DNA of 9,437 nt from DAIDKA01 sp035506335. GTDB lineage: Bacteria; Pseudomonadota; Gammaproteobacteria; Steroidobacterales; Steroidobacteraceae. The stretch covers positions 1-9,437 of the forward strand of contig DATJPN010000017.1 in the NCBI GenBank assembly GCA_035506335.1, given 5' to 3'. Under the pieces are notes generated by a model, which had not been told where the DNA came from, ran no database searches, and was given only the letters and a program-made list of their open reading frames with translations. Every line of letters starts with the position of its first letter. Positions within the stretch are counted from its first letter, which is position 1. This document shows, piece after piece, positions 1 to 7,194 of this stretch. The translations under genes were made by a program, and so were the position numbers.

Positions 1-2316
1 GGGGCCTTCAATGGCGGCGAAGGTGTCTTCGTCGGCCCGTTCGCGACGCTCGGCACGTACGGAACCACCGGCAGGATCGTCGGCGGCGGGAGCTATGAGG
101 GAGCGGGCGGCACCGGTGTCGAGGTCTACGGCGCCGGGCTGCTCAAGGACACCGCCCCACTGCACATCTATGGCGGCACCGGCGCCTACGGCGGCACGGG
201 TCTGCGGCTCGACGGCCCCGGTGCCGGATTCAACACCGGTGCATCGGTGGCGCTGGCATCGGATGCCGTCGTCACGGGCGGCGCCGGCCTTTATGGCCCG
301 CTGCCCATCGGCACCCCGGGCACGACCTTCTCCGGCCCCACCGGCTCCGGCGGCATCGGAGCGTCGGTCGCGCAGGGCGCGACGCTGGCCTTGAGCGGTT
401 CGTCGATCAGTGGCGGCGTGGGAGCCAACGATGCGAACTACGAGGCGGTCGGCGGCCGCGGCGGCGTGGGCGTCGCGGACTCCGGCGGCACCGTCAGCAA
501 CGCCGGCGGCCTGATCGAAGGCGGCGCCGGAGGCGCCGGCGGCACCTATGGCAGCGGCTATTCCGCGGGCGCCGGCGGCACCGGGGTCGTGCTCGATGGC
601 GGCACGTTGCAGAATGGGACCATCGGCGCACCCCCGGACGGGCTGTATTCGCGCATCTACGGTGGCTCGACCAGTGGCACCGGCAACAATTACAGCAACG
701 GCGGCGTCGGCGTCGATGTGACCGCGGCGGGCACGCTGGACAATCTGGGAGGCTACTTCCACAGCCAGTTCGGCAAGATCATCGGGGGCGCGACCAACCT
801 CGGCTACGGTGGCGCGGGCATCCTGATGAGCGCCGGCGGGCACATCAACAATGACGGCCTCGTCGTCGGCGGCAAGACCGGCGGCGGCGACAGTGGCGGC
901 GCCGGCATCGAGGCATCCGGGGCGCTGAACGGGTCGGTGTTCAACACGGCGTACGTCATCAACACCTACCAGGTCGTCGGCGGGAATTCGGCCGTCAGCA
1001 CCGGTGGCGCCGGACTGCTGATGGACTCCGGCTCCTACCTCAAGAACGAGGGCTTCGTGACCGGCGGCAACGGAGGCATCGGCGGCGCCGGCGCGATCTT
1101 CAATGAGTCCGGCGCCAACAACACGAACACGGCCGGCGCGTACATCTCCGGTGGCTACGGCTACACGGGAGCGGGCGGCGATGGCGTGGATCTCGCCTCC
1201 GCGGGCAGCACGCTGCTCAACCGCGGCACCATCACGGGTGGCCGCGCCGGGTACAACGCCTCCGGCGGCGTCGGGGTGCTGATCGGTCCGGGAGCCGACC
1301 TGTCGAATTATGGGGTGATCAGCGGCGGAACCGGCAGCGACCGGGGTCCCGGCGGCGGTGAGGTCACCCTGGCACCCGCCGTCGGCGTCGACATCAACGG
1401 CGGCACGCTGTTCGATCAGGGCAGCATCCGCGCCGGATCGAACTATTTCCCCCACACCTACTTCAGCGGCGATGCGGTGCAGTTCGGCCCGGTCGCCGGC
1501 GGCAGGATGCTGCTGGAGTCCGGATGGCAGCTGCAAGGTGACGTCACCGGTTTTGCCGCCGGTGACACCATCGACATCACCAACCTCGCCTTCGCCACCG
1601 CGCAGGCCCAACTCGCCAGCACCCTGTCGCCCGGCGGGGGTTTCTCGACCGGCGCGACGGGGGAGACGCTGCAGTTCACGGGGAGCTACACGGGCGCGAA
1701 TCAACTGATCCTCACCTCGATCGACGGCGGGGCCGGTACCGAGATCACGGTCGCCTGTTTTCTGCGGGGTACCCGGATCCGCACCGCGGGCGGCGAGGTC
1801 GCGATCGAGGAGCTGCGCATCGGGGACCTGGTGTTGACCCACTCGGGTGCGCTGCGCCCGATCCGCTGGATCGGGCGTCGCAGCTACCCGGCGGCGGTGG
1901 CCGCCGACAATCGCGACGTGCTGCCGGTGCTGATCCGCCGCGGTGCCCTCGGCGACAACCTGCCGCGGCGTGACCTGCGCGTGTCCCCAGAGCATGCGCT
2001 GTGGATCGACGGCATGCTGATCCCGGCCCGTGCGCTCATCAATGGCACGTCCATCGTGCACGACAAGGCCTCCGAGGTGACCTACTTCCACCTCGAGTTC
2101 GACAGCCACGATGTCATCTATGCCGAGGGGGCGCCGGCCGAGAGCTTCGTCGATGACGAAAGCCGGCTGCAGTTCGACAATGTGGCGGAGTACTGGATCC
2201 GGTATCCGCACGCCCGTGCGCAGCCCGCGCGTTTCTGCGCGCCGCGCGTCGAGGACGGGGTGGCGCTTGAGGCCGTGCGCGAACGGCTGCGGACATTCCT
2301 CGCGGCAGCGGCCTGA
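1..2316 (+). CDS. Glycine-rich repeat protein with C-terminal Hint (hedgehog/intein) autoprocessing domain, 5' partial
   Basis: The frame is open from base 1 to the TGA at 2314-2316, giving 771 residues; the true start lies left of the window. A GTG at 241-243 or ATG further in could be taken as a start, but the same repeat pattern continues upstream to the edge, so I call the gene truncated by the window. Residues 1 to about 480 are Gly/Ala/Ser/Thr/Asn-rich rungs of the type GG-x-G-V, then Asn-x-Gly, then a new GG cluster, as in beta-helical adhesin or autotransporter passengers. Residues about 515-585 are a linker that includes GDTIDIT. A Hint_2-type domain starts at Cys586 (ACFLRGTRI), with IEELRIGDLVLT, SPEHALWID (His665) and HLEFDSHDVIYAEG (His703). 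In this family Cys586 is expected to drive an N-S acyl shift and cleavage before it. There is no outer-membrane barrel in the 185 residues that follow, so it is not a classical autotransporter. Cys586 and Cys746 are the only cysteines. Ligand and export route are unknown. Confidence 0.85.
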   Translation, partial: GAFNGGEGVFVGPFATLGTYGTTGRIVGGGSYEGAGGTGVEVYGAGLLKDTAPLHIYGGTGAYGGTGLRLDGPGAGFNTGASVALASDAVVTGGAGLYGPLPIGTPGTTFSGPTGSGGIGASVAQGATLALSGSSISGGVGANDANYEAVGGRGGVGVADSGGTVSNAGGLIEGGAGGAGGTYGSGYSAGAGGTGVVLDGGTLQNGTIGAPPDGLYSRIYGGSTSGTGNNYSNGGVGVDVTAAGTLDNLGGYFHSQFGKIIGGATNLGYGGAGILMSAGGHINNDGLVVGGKTGGGDSGGAGIEASGALNGSVFNTAYVINTYQVVGGNSAVSTGGAGLLMDSGSYLKNEGFVTGGNGGIGGAGAIFNESGANNTNTAGAYISGGYGYTGAGGDGVDLASAGSTLLNRGTITGGRAGYNASGGVGVLIGPGADLSNYGVISGGTGSDRGPGGGEVTLAPAVGVDINGGTLFDQGSIRAGSNYFPHTYFSGDAVQFGPVAGGRMLLESGWQLQGDVTGFAAGDTIDITNLAFATAQAQLASTLSPGGGFSTGATGETLQFTGSYTGANQLILTSIDGGAGTEITVACFLRGTRIRTAGGEVAIEELRIGDLVLTHSGALRPIRWIGRRSYPAAVAADNRDVLPVLIRRGALGDNLPRRDLRVSPEHALWIDGMLIPARALINGTSIVHDKASEVTYFHLEFDSHDVIYAEGAPAESFVDDESRLQFDNVAEYWIRYPHARAQPARFCAPRVEDGVALEAVRERLRTFLAAAA
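106..1395 (+). repeat. Degenerate glycine-rich coding repeats (beta-helix-like rungs)
   Basis: In the reading frame of the Hint protein, a GG-x-G-hydrophobic block recurs at bases 106, 190, 349, 460, 574, 700, 808, 895, 1003, 1081, 1174 and 1264, with a weaker copy near 1381. Spacing is 78-159 bases, mostly 26-42 residues. Between blocks there is usually a Gly-Thr-Leu-x-Asn-x-Gly-like strand and a second GG pair. The copies are protein-level repeats and are too diverged to be exact DNA repeats. Such periodicity is typical of right-handed beta-helix surface proteins; the fold itself is inferred. Confidence 0.65.
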
Positions 2317-2319
2317 CCC

Positions 2320-4164
2320 TTGGCCACGGCCGGTGATACCCGCCTCTGTCCCTGCGGCAGCGGCCTCTCGGGCACGCGCTGCTGCCGGCTGAACCTGGCG
2401 ACCCTCGGGGCGCGCGAGGCCGGCCGGCACCTGGCGCCGCTCGAAGAGCAGGCGATCCAGGCCCGCGCCGCCGGCCAGGACGACCAGGCCGAGCAACTCG
2501 CGATCGACGTGCTGGAGCTGGCGCCCGGGCGAACGCGGGCGCTCGGCGTGCTGTACGAAATCCGCAAGTCCCAGGGCCGGGGCGCTGCGGCCGCGGCGCT
2601 GATCACCCGGCTCGTGGCGCTCGACCCCAACAACTTCTGGGCGACCAACGAACTGACGCTGCTGCTGCTCGGCCGGGGCGACGTCGGCGGGGCCCTGCGC
2701 CACGCGCGCAACGCGCTGCGCATCGCGCCGCAGAACGCCCAGGCGCATTACCTGATGGGCATGGCGCTGACCGAGGCGCAGCGGCCGGCGATCGGCGAAT
2801 ACCATTACCTGCGCGCGCTGGAGCTGGCCGGCACGCGCAATCCCGTAGTTCTGGCGAACCTGGCGCTGTGCCTGAAGAACCAGGGCAAGATGCAGGCCGC
2901 GCGGGCGCTCTACGCCGAGTCCCTGCAGGCCGAGCCGGACAATCTCAACGTGCTGCTCGGCGCGGCCCGGCTGGAGGAGGCGGACCGCGACGCACCGGCG
3001 GCGCTGGCGCTGCTGGACCGCGCTGAAGCCGCGCACCCGGGCAATCCCAGCGTGCTGCTGCTGCGCGCGGTGGTGCTGGGACGCCTCGGCGACACCGATG
3101 GCGCGCTCGCCGCCCTCGACCGGATCGCAGCCTCGAAGGCGACGATCGGGCCGGGCGAATATCTCGAGAAGGGCCGGCTGCTCGACCGCGCCGGCCGCTA
3201 CGCCGAGGCGTTCGAGGCGTTCGTTGCCGGCAAGGCGCGCCTGCGCGAAGTGTCCGGCCACACCTACAACGAAGCTTATGCCCTGCAGCACACCCAGCGC
3301 CTGAAGGGCTTCTTCACCGCCGAGCGGCTCGCGACCCTGCCGCGCGCGACCCGGCGCAACGACGCAGCGCAACCGCTGTTCGTGCTCGGCTTTCCCCGCT
3401 CCGGCACGACGCTGCTCGAGCAAAGCCTGAGCGCGCACCCACGGATCGCGGCCGGCGACGAACTGCCGTTCATCGGCGAGCTCACCCAGCTGATGCCGCG
3501 GCTACTCGACAGCCCGCTCACCTACCCGGAAGCACTCGCGGAATTGTGGATGGGCGATCACCGCGAGGACCTCGACAATCTGCGTGACCATTACCTGCGC
3601 CGGGTGGCGCAGCTCGGTGTCGTGCCCGCCGGCAAGGCCTGGTTCACCGACAAGATGCCGCTGAACGAGACCGACCTCGGCCTGATTCATCTGCTGTTCC
3701 CGCACTCGCCGCTGCTGCACGTGACGCGCCACCCGCTGGATGTCGTGCTGTCGGTGTTCTCGAACCTGCTCACCCACGGGTATTACTGTGCCTATGCGCT
3801 GGAGAGCGCGGCACAGCACTACGCGCTGATCGCGGACCTGGTCGAGCACTATCTGCAGGAGCTCAAGCCGCGATACCTGCGCGTGCGCTACGAGGATCTC
3901 GTCGACCGGCAGGAGCAGACCTTGCGGCAGGTGCTGGCCTTCGTCGGCGAGGAGTTCGATCCGGGATGCCTCGACTTCCACGAGAACCGGCGCTATGCGC
4001 GGACGGCGAGTTATGCCCAGGTCACCGAGAAGCTGTACGACCGCTCGCGCTACCGCTACCGCAATTACCTGCCGCAGCTCGCCCCGGTGCTGCCGATCCT
4101 GCGGCCGGTGATCGAGCGCCTCGGCTACGAGGTCGAGGTCGCCCCTTCCACATCCGCGGCTTGA
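2320..4164 (+). CDS. TPR-repeat sulfotransferase with N-terminal SEC-C-like motif
   Basis: The 614-residue protein transfers sulfate from PAPS to an unknown acceptor. It starts at a TTG three bases after the Hint gene's stop. The TTG is preferred because CPCGSG at residues 10-15 followed by CC at 21-22 forms a SEC-C-like metal-binding motif that a later start would lose. Residues about 40-320 form helical TPR-type repeats (for example ALRHARNALRIAPQNAQAHY). The C-terminal half is a Sulfotransfer_3-like domain. It has the 5'-phosphosulfate loop GFPRSGTTLLEQ (357-368), then AHPRIAAGDEL (372-382, with D380/E381 where family members carry an acidic catalytic residue), the 3'-phosphate site HVTRHPLDVVLSVFSN (467-482) and RYEDLV (523-528). 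No signal peptide or membrane span is visible, so it is probably cytoplasmic. The abutting Hint gene suggests co-expression and perhaps translational coupling. The acceptor could be that protein, a glycan or a small molecule; the sequence does not decide. Confidence 0.88.
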   Translation: MATAGDTRLCPCGSGLSGTRCCRLNLATLGAREAGRHLAPLEEQAIQARAAGQDDQAEQLAIDVLELAPGRTRALGVLYEIRKSQGRGAAAAALITRLVALDPNNFWATNELTLLLLGRGDVGGALRHARNALRIAPQNAQAHYLMGMALTEAQRPAIGEYHYLRALELAGTRNPVVLANLALCLKNQGKMQAARALYAESLQAEPDNLNVLLGAARLEEADRDAPAALALLDRAEAAHPGNPSVLLLRAVVLGRLGDTDGALAALDRIAASKATIGPGEYLEKGRLLDRAGRYAEAFEAFVAGKARLREVSGHTYNEAYALQHTQRLKGFFTAERLATLPRATRRNDAAQPLFVLGFPRSGTTLLEQSLSAHPRIAAGDELPFIGELTQLMPRLLDSPLTYPEALAELWMGDHREDLDNLRDHYLRRVAQLGVVPAGKAWFTDKMPLNETDLGLIHLLFPHSPLLHVTRHPLDVVLSVFSNLLTHGYYCAYALESAAQHYALIADLVEHYLQELKPRYLRVRYEDLVDRQEQTLRQVLAFVGEEFDPGCLDFHENRRYARTASYAQVTEKLYDRSRYRYRNYLPQLAPVLPILRPVIERLGYEVEVAPSTSAA

Positions 4165-5483
4165 GGAAGCAGCGCGAGGAGCTGCGCGCGGCTGGTCTTG
4201 CCCAGCTCATCGCGCGGCACGGCGGCCACCTTGAGCAGTGGTCGCGGCAGGAACAACGGATCGACGCCCTGTGCCATCGCTGCGAGGATTTCCTCCTCGC
4301 TTGAAGTCGGCGCGACCACGGCCGCCGCGAGGCGGTGGACGCGACCCACGCCCCACGCGCCGGCTTCGGCATCCGTGGGCTGGAACACCACCGCGTCACG
4401 CACGCCGGGGATGGCGAGCAGCCGGCGCGTGAGATCCGACAGCGAGGCGCGCTTGCCGGCGATCTCGATCAGGTCGACGTTGCGGCCGCGCAGCAGCATC
4501 CGTCCCGGCGCCGTGACCTCCACCACATCCTGCAGCGCCGTGCCCTCCGCGAGCCACGGTGCGCGTACGCGGGTGTGGTCCGCCGCGGGCTCCACGCTGA
4601 CGCCGGGGTACAGGCGCCAGCCGCTTTCGTGGGCGGTCAGCCGCGTGGCGATCGCGCCGGTCTCGGTGGACCCGAATATCTCCAGGAGCGGCGCCCGCAT
4701 GACGGCCGTGACGCGCCGCGCCAGCGCCGCATCGAGCGGCGCCGTGGCCGAAACCACCGCGGCGAGGGGCGGGAACTCCTGCGTCGAGGCGAGCAGCGTC
4801 CGCAGGTGCACCGGTGTGGTGACGAGCACCCGCGGCGCGGGCGCGTCCTCCAGCGACGATGCCACGTCGGCGGGGAACAGCGGCCGGCCGGCGTGCACGG
4901 CCATGCCCGAGAGCAACGGCAGCAGCACCGAGGTCTCCGCGCCGTACATGTGCTGGGGCGGCACGGTGGCGATGACGGTCGGCTGTGCCGCAGCCGCGGT
5001 CTCACCCAGGCACTCGCGGATGCGCAGGGCGGTGAAGCCGGTGTGATGCTGCACGCTGCCCCAGCGCGTGGGATGGGCGGTCGGCGTGCCGGTCGAGCCG
5101 GAGGTGAAGGCGATCTGCACGACGTGGTCACCGGCGATCTGCGGCACCACCGGGACCACATCGGCGGTTCCCCGCGCCAGCAGCTTCGCGACCAGGTCGT
5201 CATCGACCCGGTGGTGATCGGCATGGCCGGCCTCGGCATCGGCGATGACCCGTGGCGCGCGCGAGGCCGGCAACAGGTTGGTCTGGCCGCGCACCACGGC
5301 CGCGCACCAGGCAATCAGGAAATTCGCACGCTGTTCGCACAGGTTGACGAGGAACTGCCGGGACGGGAGTTGCCCCGCCAGGGCGAGCACCCGGCGCAGG
5401 AACTCCCCGGCGCTCAGCACCCCGCCGCGCTGCCACAACAGCGGGCGTTCCGCCGCGAACCCGGCGATGAGCGGCAGCGGCAT
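4125..5483 (-). CDS. AMP-dependent acyl/aryl ligase of the ANL superfamily, aryl-polyene cluster type
   Basis: This 452-residue protein should activate a carboxylic acid as its adenylate for transfer to CoA or an acyl carrier protein. The ATP-binding loop A3 reads FTSGSTGTPTAHP, without the usual Lys right after the Pro. The PPQHMYGAE segment, the FGSTETG adenylate motif (A5), GRNVDLIEIAGKRA (A7/A8 region) and DELGKTSR, with the C-terminal catalytic-type Lys (A10), are all visible, so the fold looks complete although short for the superfamily. PPQHMYG and the VLVTTPVHLR segment resemble ligases of aryl polyene and xanthomonadin clusters. The ATG at 5483 follows the ketoreductase stop by 11 bases, and that gap reads AGGGGTGGGGC on the coding strand, a usable ribosome binding site. 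It is the last gene of the operon. Its TAG lies inside the convergent sulfotransferase gene. Substrate (aryl or fatty acid) is inferred only from family. Confidence 0.85.
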   Translation of the reverse strand: MPLPLIAGFAAERPLLWQRGGVLSAGEFLRRVLALAGQLPSRQFLVNLCEQRANFLIAWCAAVVRGQTNLLPASRAPRVIADAEAGHADHHRVDDDLVAKLLARGTADVVPVVPQIAGDHVVQIAFTSGSTGTPTAHPTRWGSVQHHTGFTALRIRECLGETAAAAQPTVIATVPPQHMYGAETSVLLPLLSGMAVHAGRPLFPADVASSLEDAPAPRVLVTTPVHLRTLLASTQEFPPLAAVVSATAPLDAALARRVTAVMRAPLLEIFGSTETGAIATRLTAHESGWRLYPGVSVEPAADHTRVRAPWLAEGTALQDVVEVTAPGRMLLRGRNVDLIEIAGKRASLSDLTRRLLAIPGVRDAVVFQPTDAEAGAWGVGRVHRLAAAVVAPTSSEEEILAAMAQGVDPLFLPRPLLKVAAVPRDELGKTSRAQLLALLPQAADVEGATSTS

Positions 5484-5494
5484 GCCCCACCCCT

Positions 5495-6223
5495 TCAGTA
5501 CAGTCCGCCGTTCACGTCGATCACCTGGCGCGTGATGTAGGACGCCTCCGGAGAGACCAGGAAGCTCACCACGGCGGCCACCTCCTCCACGGTTCCGGCG
5601 CGCTGCATGGGGATGGCCTTCACGGCCTCCTCCGAGGGCGGCCGGGCCTGCAGCATGTCGGTGCTGATGAAGCCCGGCGCCACGCAGTTCACCGTGATCT
5701 GCCGCCGCGCGAGCTCCAGCGCCAGCGCCTTGGTGGCGCCGATGATCCCGGCCTTCGCGGCGCTGTAGTTGGTCTGGCCGCGGGTCCCCATCACGCCCGA
5801 CGCCGACGACAGCGTGACGATGCGTCCGGCGCCGCGCCGCCGCACCATGGCCATCACGAGCGGGTGCAGCACGTTGTAGAAACCGTCCAGGTTGCCGTGG
5901 ACCACGCTGTCCCAGGTTTCGCCCGTCATCGCCGGAAAGGCGTCATCGCGGGCGTGCCCGGCATTGCAGACCACGCCGTAGTAGGTGCCGTTGGTCTCGA
6001 TGTCCTCGACGAGAGCGCTGGCGCAGGCCATGCGGTCGGCCACGTCGAACTGCAGCACCCGCGCGCGCCGGCCCATGTGCCGGATGCCGTCGGCGACCTG
6101 CTCGGCCTCCGCCCGGCGCGAGCGGCAATGCACCACCACGTCGAAGCCATCATGCGCCAGTCGCAGCGCGATGGCACGGCCGATGCCACGGCTGGATCCG
6201 GTGACCAGGACGGTGTCCGTCAC
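5495..6223 (-). CDS. FabG-like 3-ketoacyl-ACP reductase (short-chain dehydrogenase)
   Basis: The 242-residue protein has a complete classical SDR layout. The cofactor loop TGSSRGIG is at 8-15, the CNAG motif at 86-89, and the catalytic set is Asn111, Ser140, Tyr153 and Lys157 (YSAAK). The end (VIDVNGGLY) is typical of FabG-type reductases. The expected reaction is NADPH-dependent reduction of a beta-ketoacyl group on an acyl carrier protein. The start is a GTG at 6221-6223 that shares GTGA with the acyltransferase stop, so translation is probably coupled. Between an acyltransferase and an AMP ligase, it most resembles the dedicated ketoreductase of aryl polyene clusters rather than the housekeeping fabG, since no acpP, fabD or fabF is next to it. 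A different oxidoreductase substrate cannot be excluded. Confidence 0.88.
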   Translation of the reverse strand: MTDTVLVTGSSRGIGRAIALRLAHDGFDVVVHCRSRRAEAEQVADGIRHMGRRARVLQFDVADRMACASALVEDIETNGTYYGVVCNAGHARDDAFPAMTGETWDSVVHGNLDGFYNVLHPLVMAMVRRRGAGRIVTLSSASGVMGTRGQTNYSAAKAGIIGATKALALELARRQITVNCVAPGFISTDMLQARPPSEEAVKAIPMQRAGTVEEVAAVVSFLVSPEASYITRQVIDVNGGLY

Positions 6224-7194
6224 CGGCGCTCGCCGGCACGGGCCGGCGCCTCAACGGACCAGAAGGGGTAGAAATTGAACCACTGCAGGGGTTCCATCAG
6301 CAGGTAGTGCTCCAGGCGGGTTGCGAAACGTTGCGCGAGGTCGGCAATGATTGCATCCCGTTGCGAGCGCTGCCAGCGCACCTGCGTGCTGAAGGGCTCG
6401 AAGTAGACCCGGTAGCCTGCCCCGTGCCGCAGGCAGAACAGCAGGTGGACCGGGCATTCGAGCAGCGCGGCGAGCACGTAGGGCCCCACCGGCAGCGGGG
6501 CCGCGGCGCCGAGCAGCCGCACCGCGACCGTCCGACCGCCGTGCACCGGCACGCGGTCGGCGGCGATGACCACCCACTCGCCCCGATCGATGCGGCTCTT
6601 CAGCATGAGCGCCGTGGCGGCCGAGAGCTCGGTGACCTGGAGCAATTGAACCTCGTTTGCGCCGGCCATGCGCAGTACCTGATTGAAGCCGCGGGAGTGC
6701 CCGCTGTGCACCAGCACGTTGAGCCGGACGTGCCGGTTCAACGTGGCGAGCGCACGGCACAGTTCCAGGTTTCCGAGGTGGGAGCCCAGCAGCAGAACGC
6801 CGCGCGCGCCCGCGGCCGCCGTGCGCAGCGCCGCGTCGTTCTCGATGCTCACCTGGCCGAAGTCGATCCGCCCGAGCCATGCATCCTGCTTGTCCACGAT
6901 GGCGCGGGCGAAGCTCAGGAAATGCCGGTAGACCGTCAGGGACCCGGCGTGCACGCCGCGCGCGGGCGCCGCTGCCGCCACTCGGGCCAGATAGTCCCGC
7001 GAGGCGGCCCGGGCGCCGCGGCTGAAGAGGAAGAAATAGGCCGTCGCCAGGTACACCAGCGGCAGCACCAGCGGTCGCGACAGCAGCCGCACGGCGTGGA
7101 ACATCAGCCGCATCATGTACGGCGCGCCGCGTTCCGGCCGGGCCGCCCAGTCCGCCTGGACACCGCGGCGCGGCGCCTTCGGGGAGCCGTTCAA
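6220..7194 (-). CDS. LpxL/HtrB-like lysophospholipid acyltransferase
   Basis: I place the start at the TTG at 7192-7194, giving 324 residues. It overlaps the glycosyltransferase stop as TTGA, and it keeps the ADWAARPERG segment (14-23) that members of this family carry before the first hydrophobic helix. The next starts, ATG at 7116 and 7113, would remove it. A long open frame continues upstream to 7965, but there it only shadows the glycosyltransferase. Residues about 35-56 form a membrane anchor. GSHLGNLEL carries the HX4E acyltransferase signature (His139, Glu144), followed by AADRVPVHGG (211-220). The family transfers acyl groups from ACP or CoA to glycolipid or lipid A acceptors at the inner membrane. 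In aryl polyene clusters such enzymes are thought to build the lipid part of the pigment. A lipid A secondary acyltransferase is the main alternative; the operon context argues against it. Confidence 0.83.
   Translation of the reverse strand: MNGSPKAPRRGVQADWAARPERGAPYMMRLMFHAVRLLSRPLVLPLVYLATAYFFLFSRGARAASRDYLARVAAAAPARGVHAGSLTVYRHFLSFARAIVDKQDAWLGRIDFGQVSIENDAALRTAAAGARGVLLLGSHLGNLELCRALATLNRHVRLNVLVHSGHSRGFNQVLRMAGANEVQLLQVTELSAATALMLKSRIDRGEWVVIAADRVPVHGGRTVAVRLLGAAAPLPVGPYVLAALLECPVHLLFCLRHGAGYRVYFEPFSTQVRWQRSQRDAIIADLAQRFATRLEHYLLMEPLQWFNFYPFWSVEAPARAGERR

Noticed and set aside
11..394. A 127-codon Ser/Ala/Arg/Pro-rich open frame on the + strand
   Set aside because: It is out of frame with the glycine-rich repeat protein, and its composition is the usual shift of Gly codons.
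1..1755. Classical type V autotransporter
   Set aside because: The passenger-like repeats fit, but the C-terminus is a Hint domain rather than a beta barrel.
4335..5540. A 401-codon open frame on the + strand, rich in Arg, Gly, His and Gln
   Set aside because: It lies wholly antisense to the AMP ligase, which has clear family motifs. Its composition is what the complement of GC-rich codons gives, with no recognisable domain.
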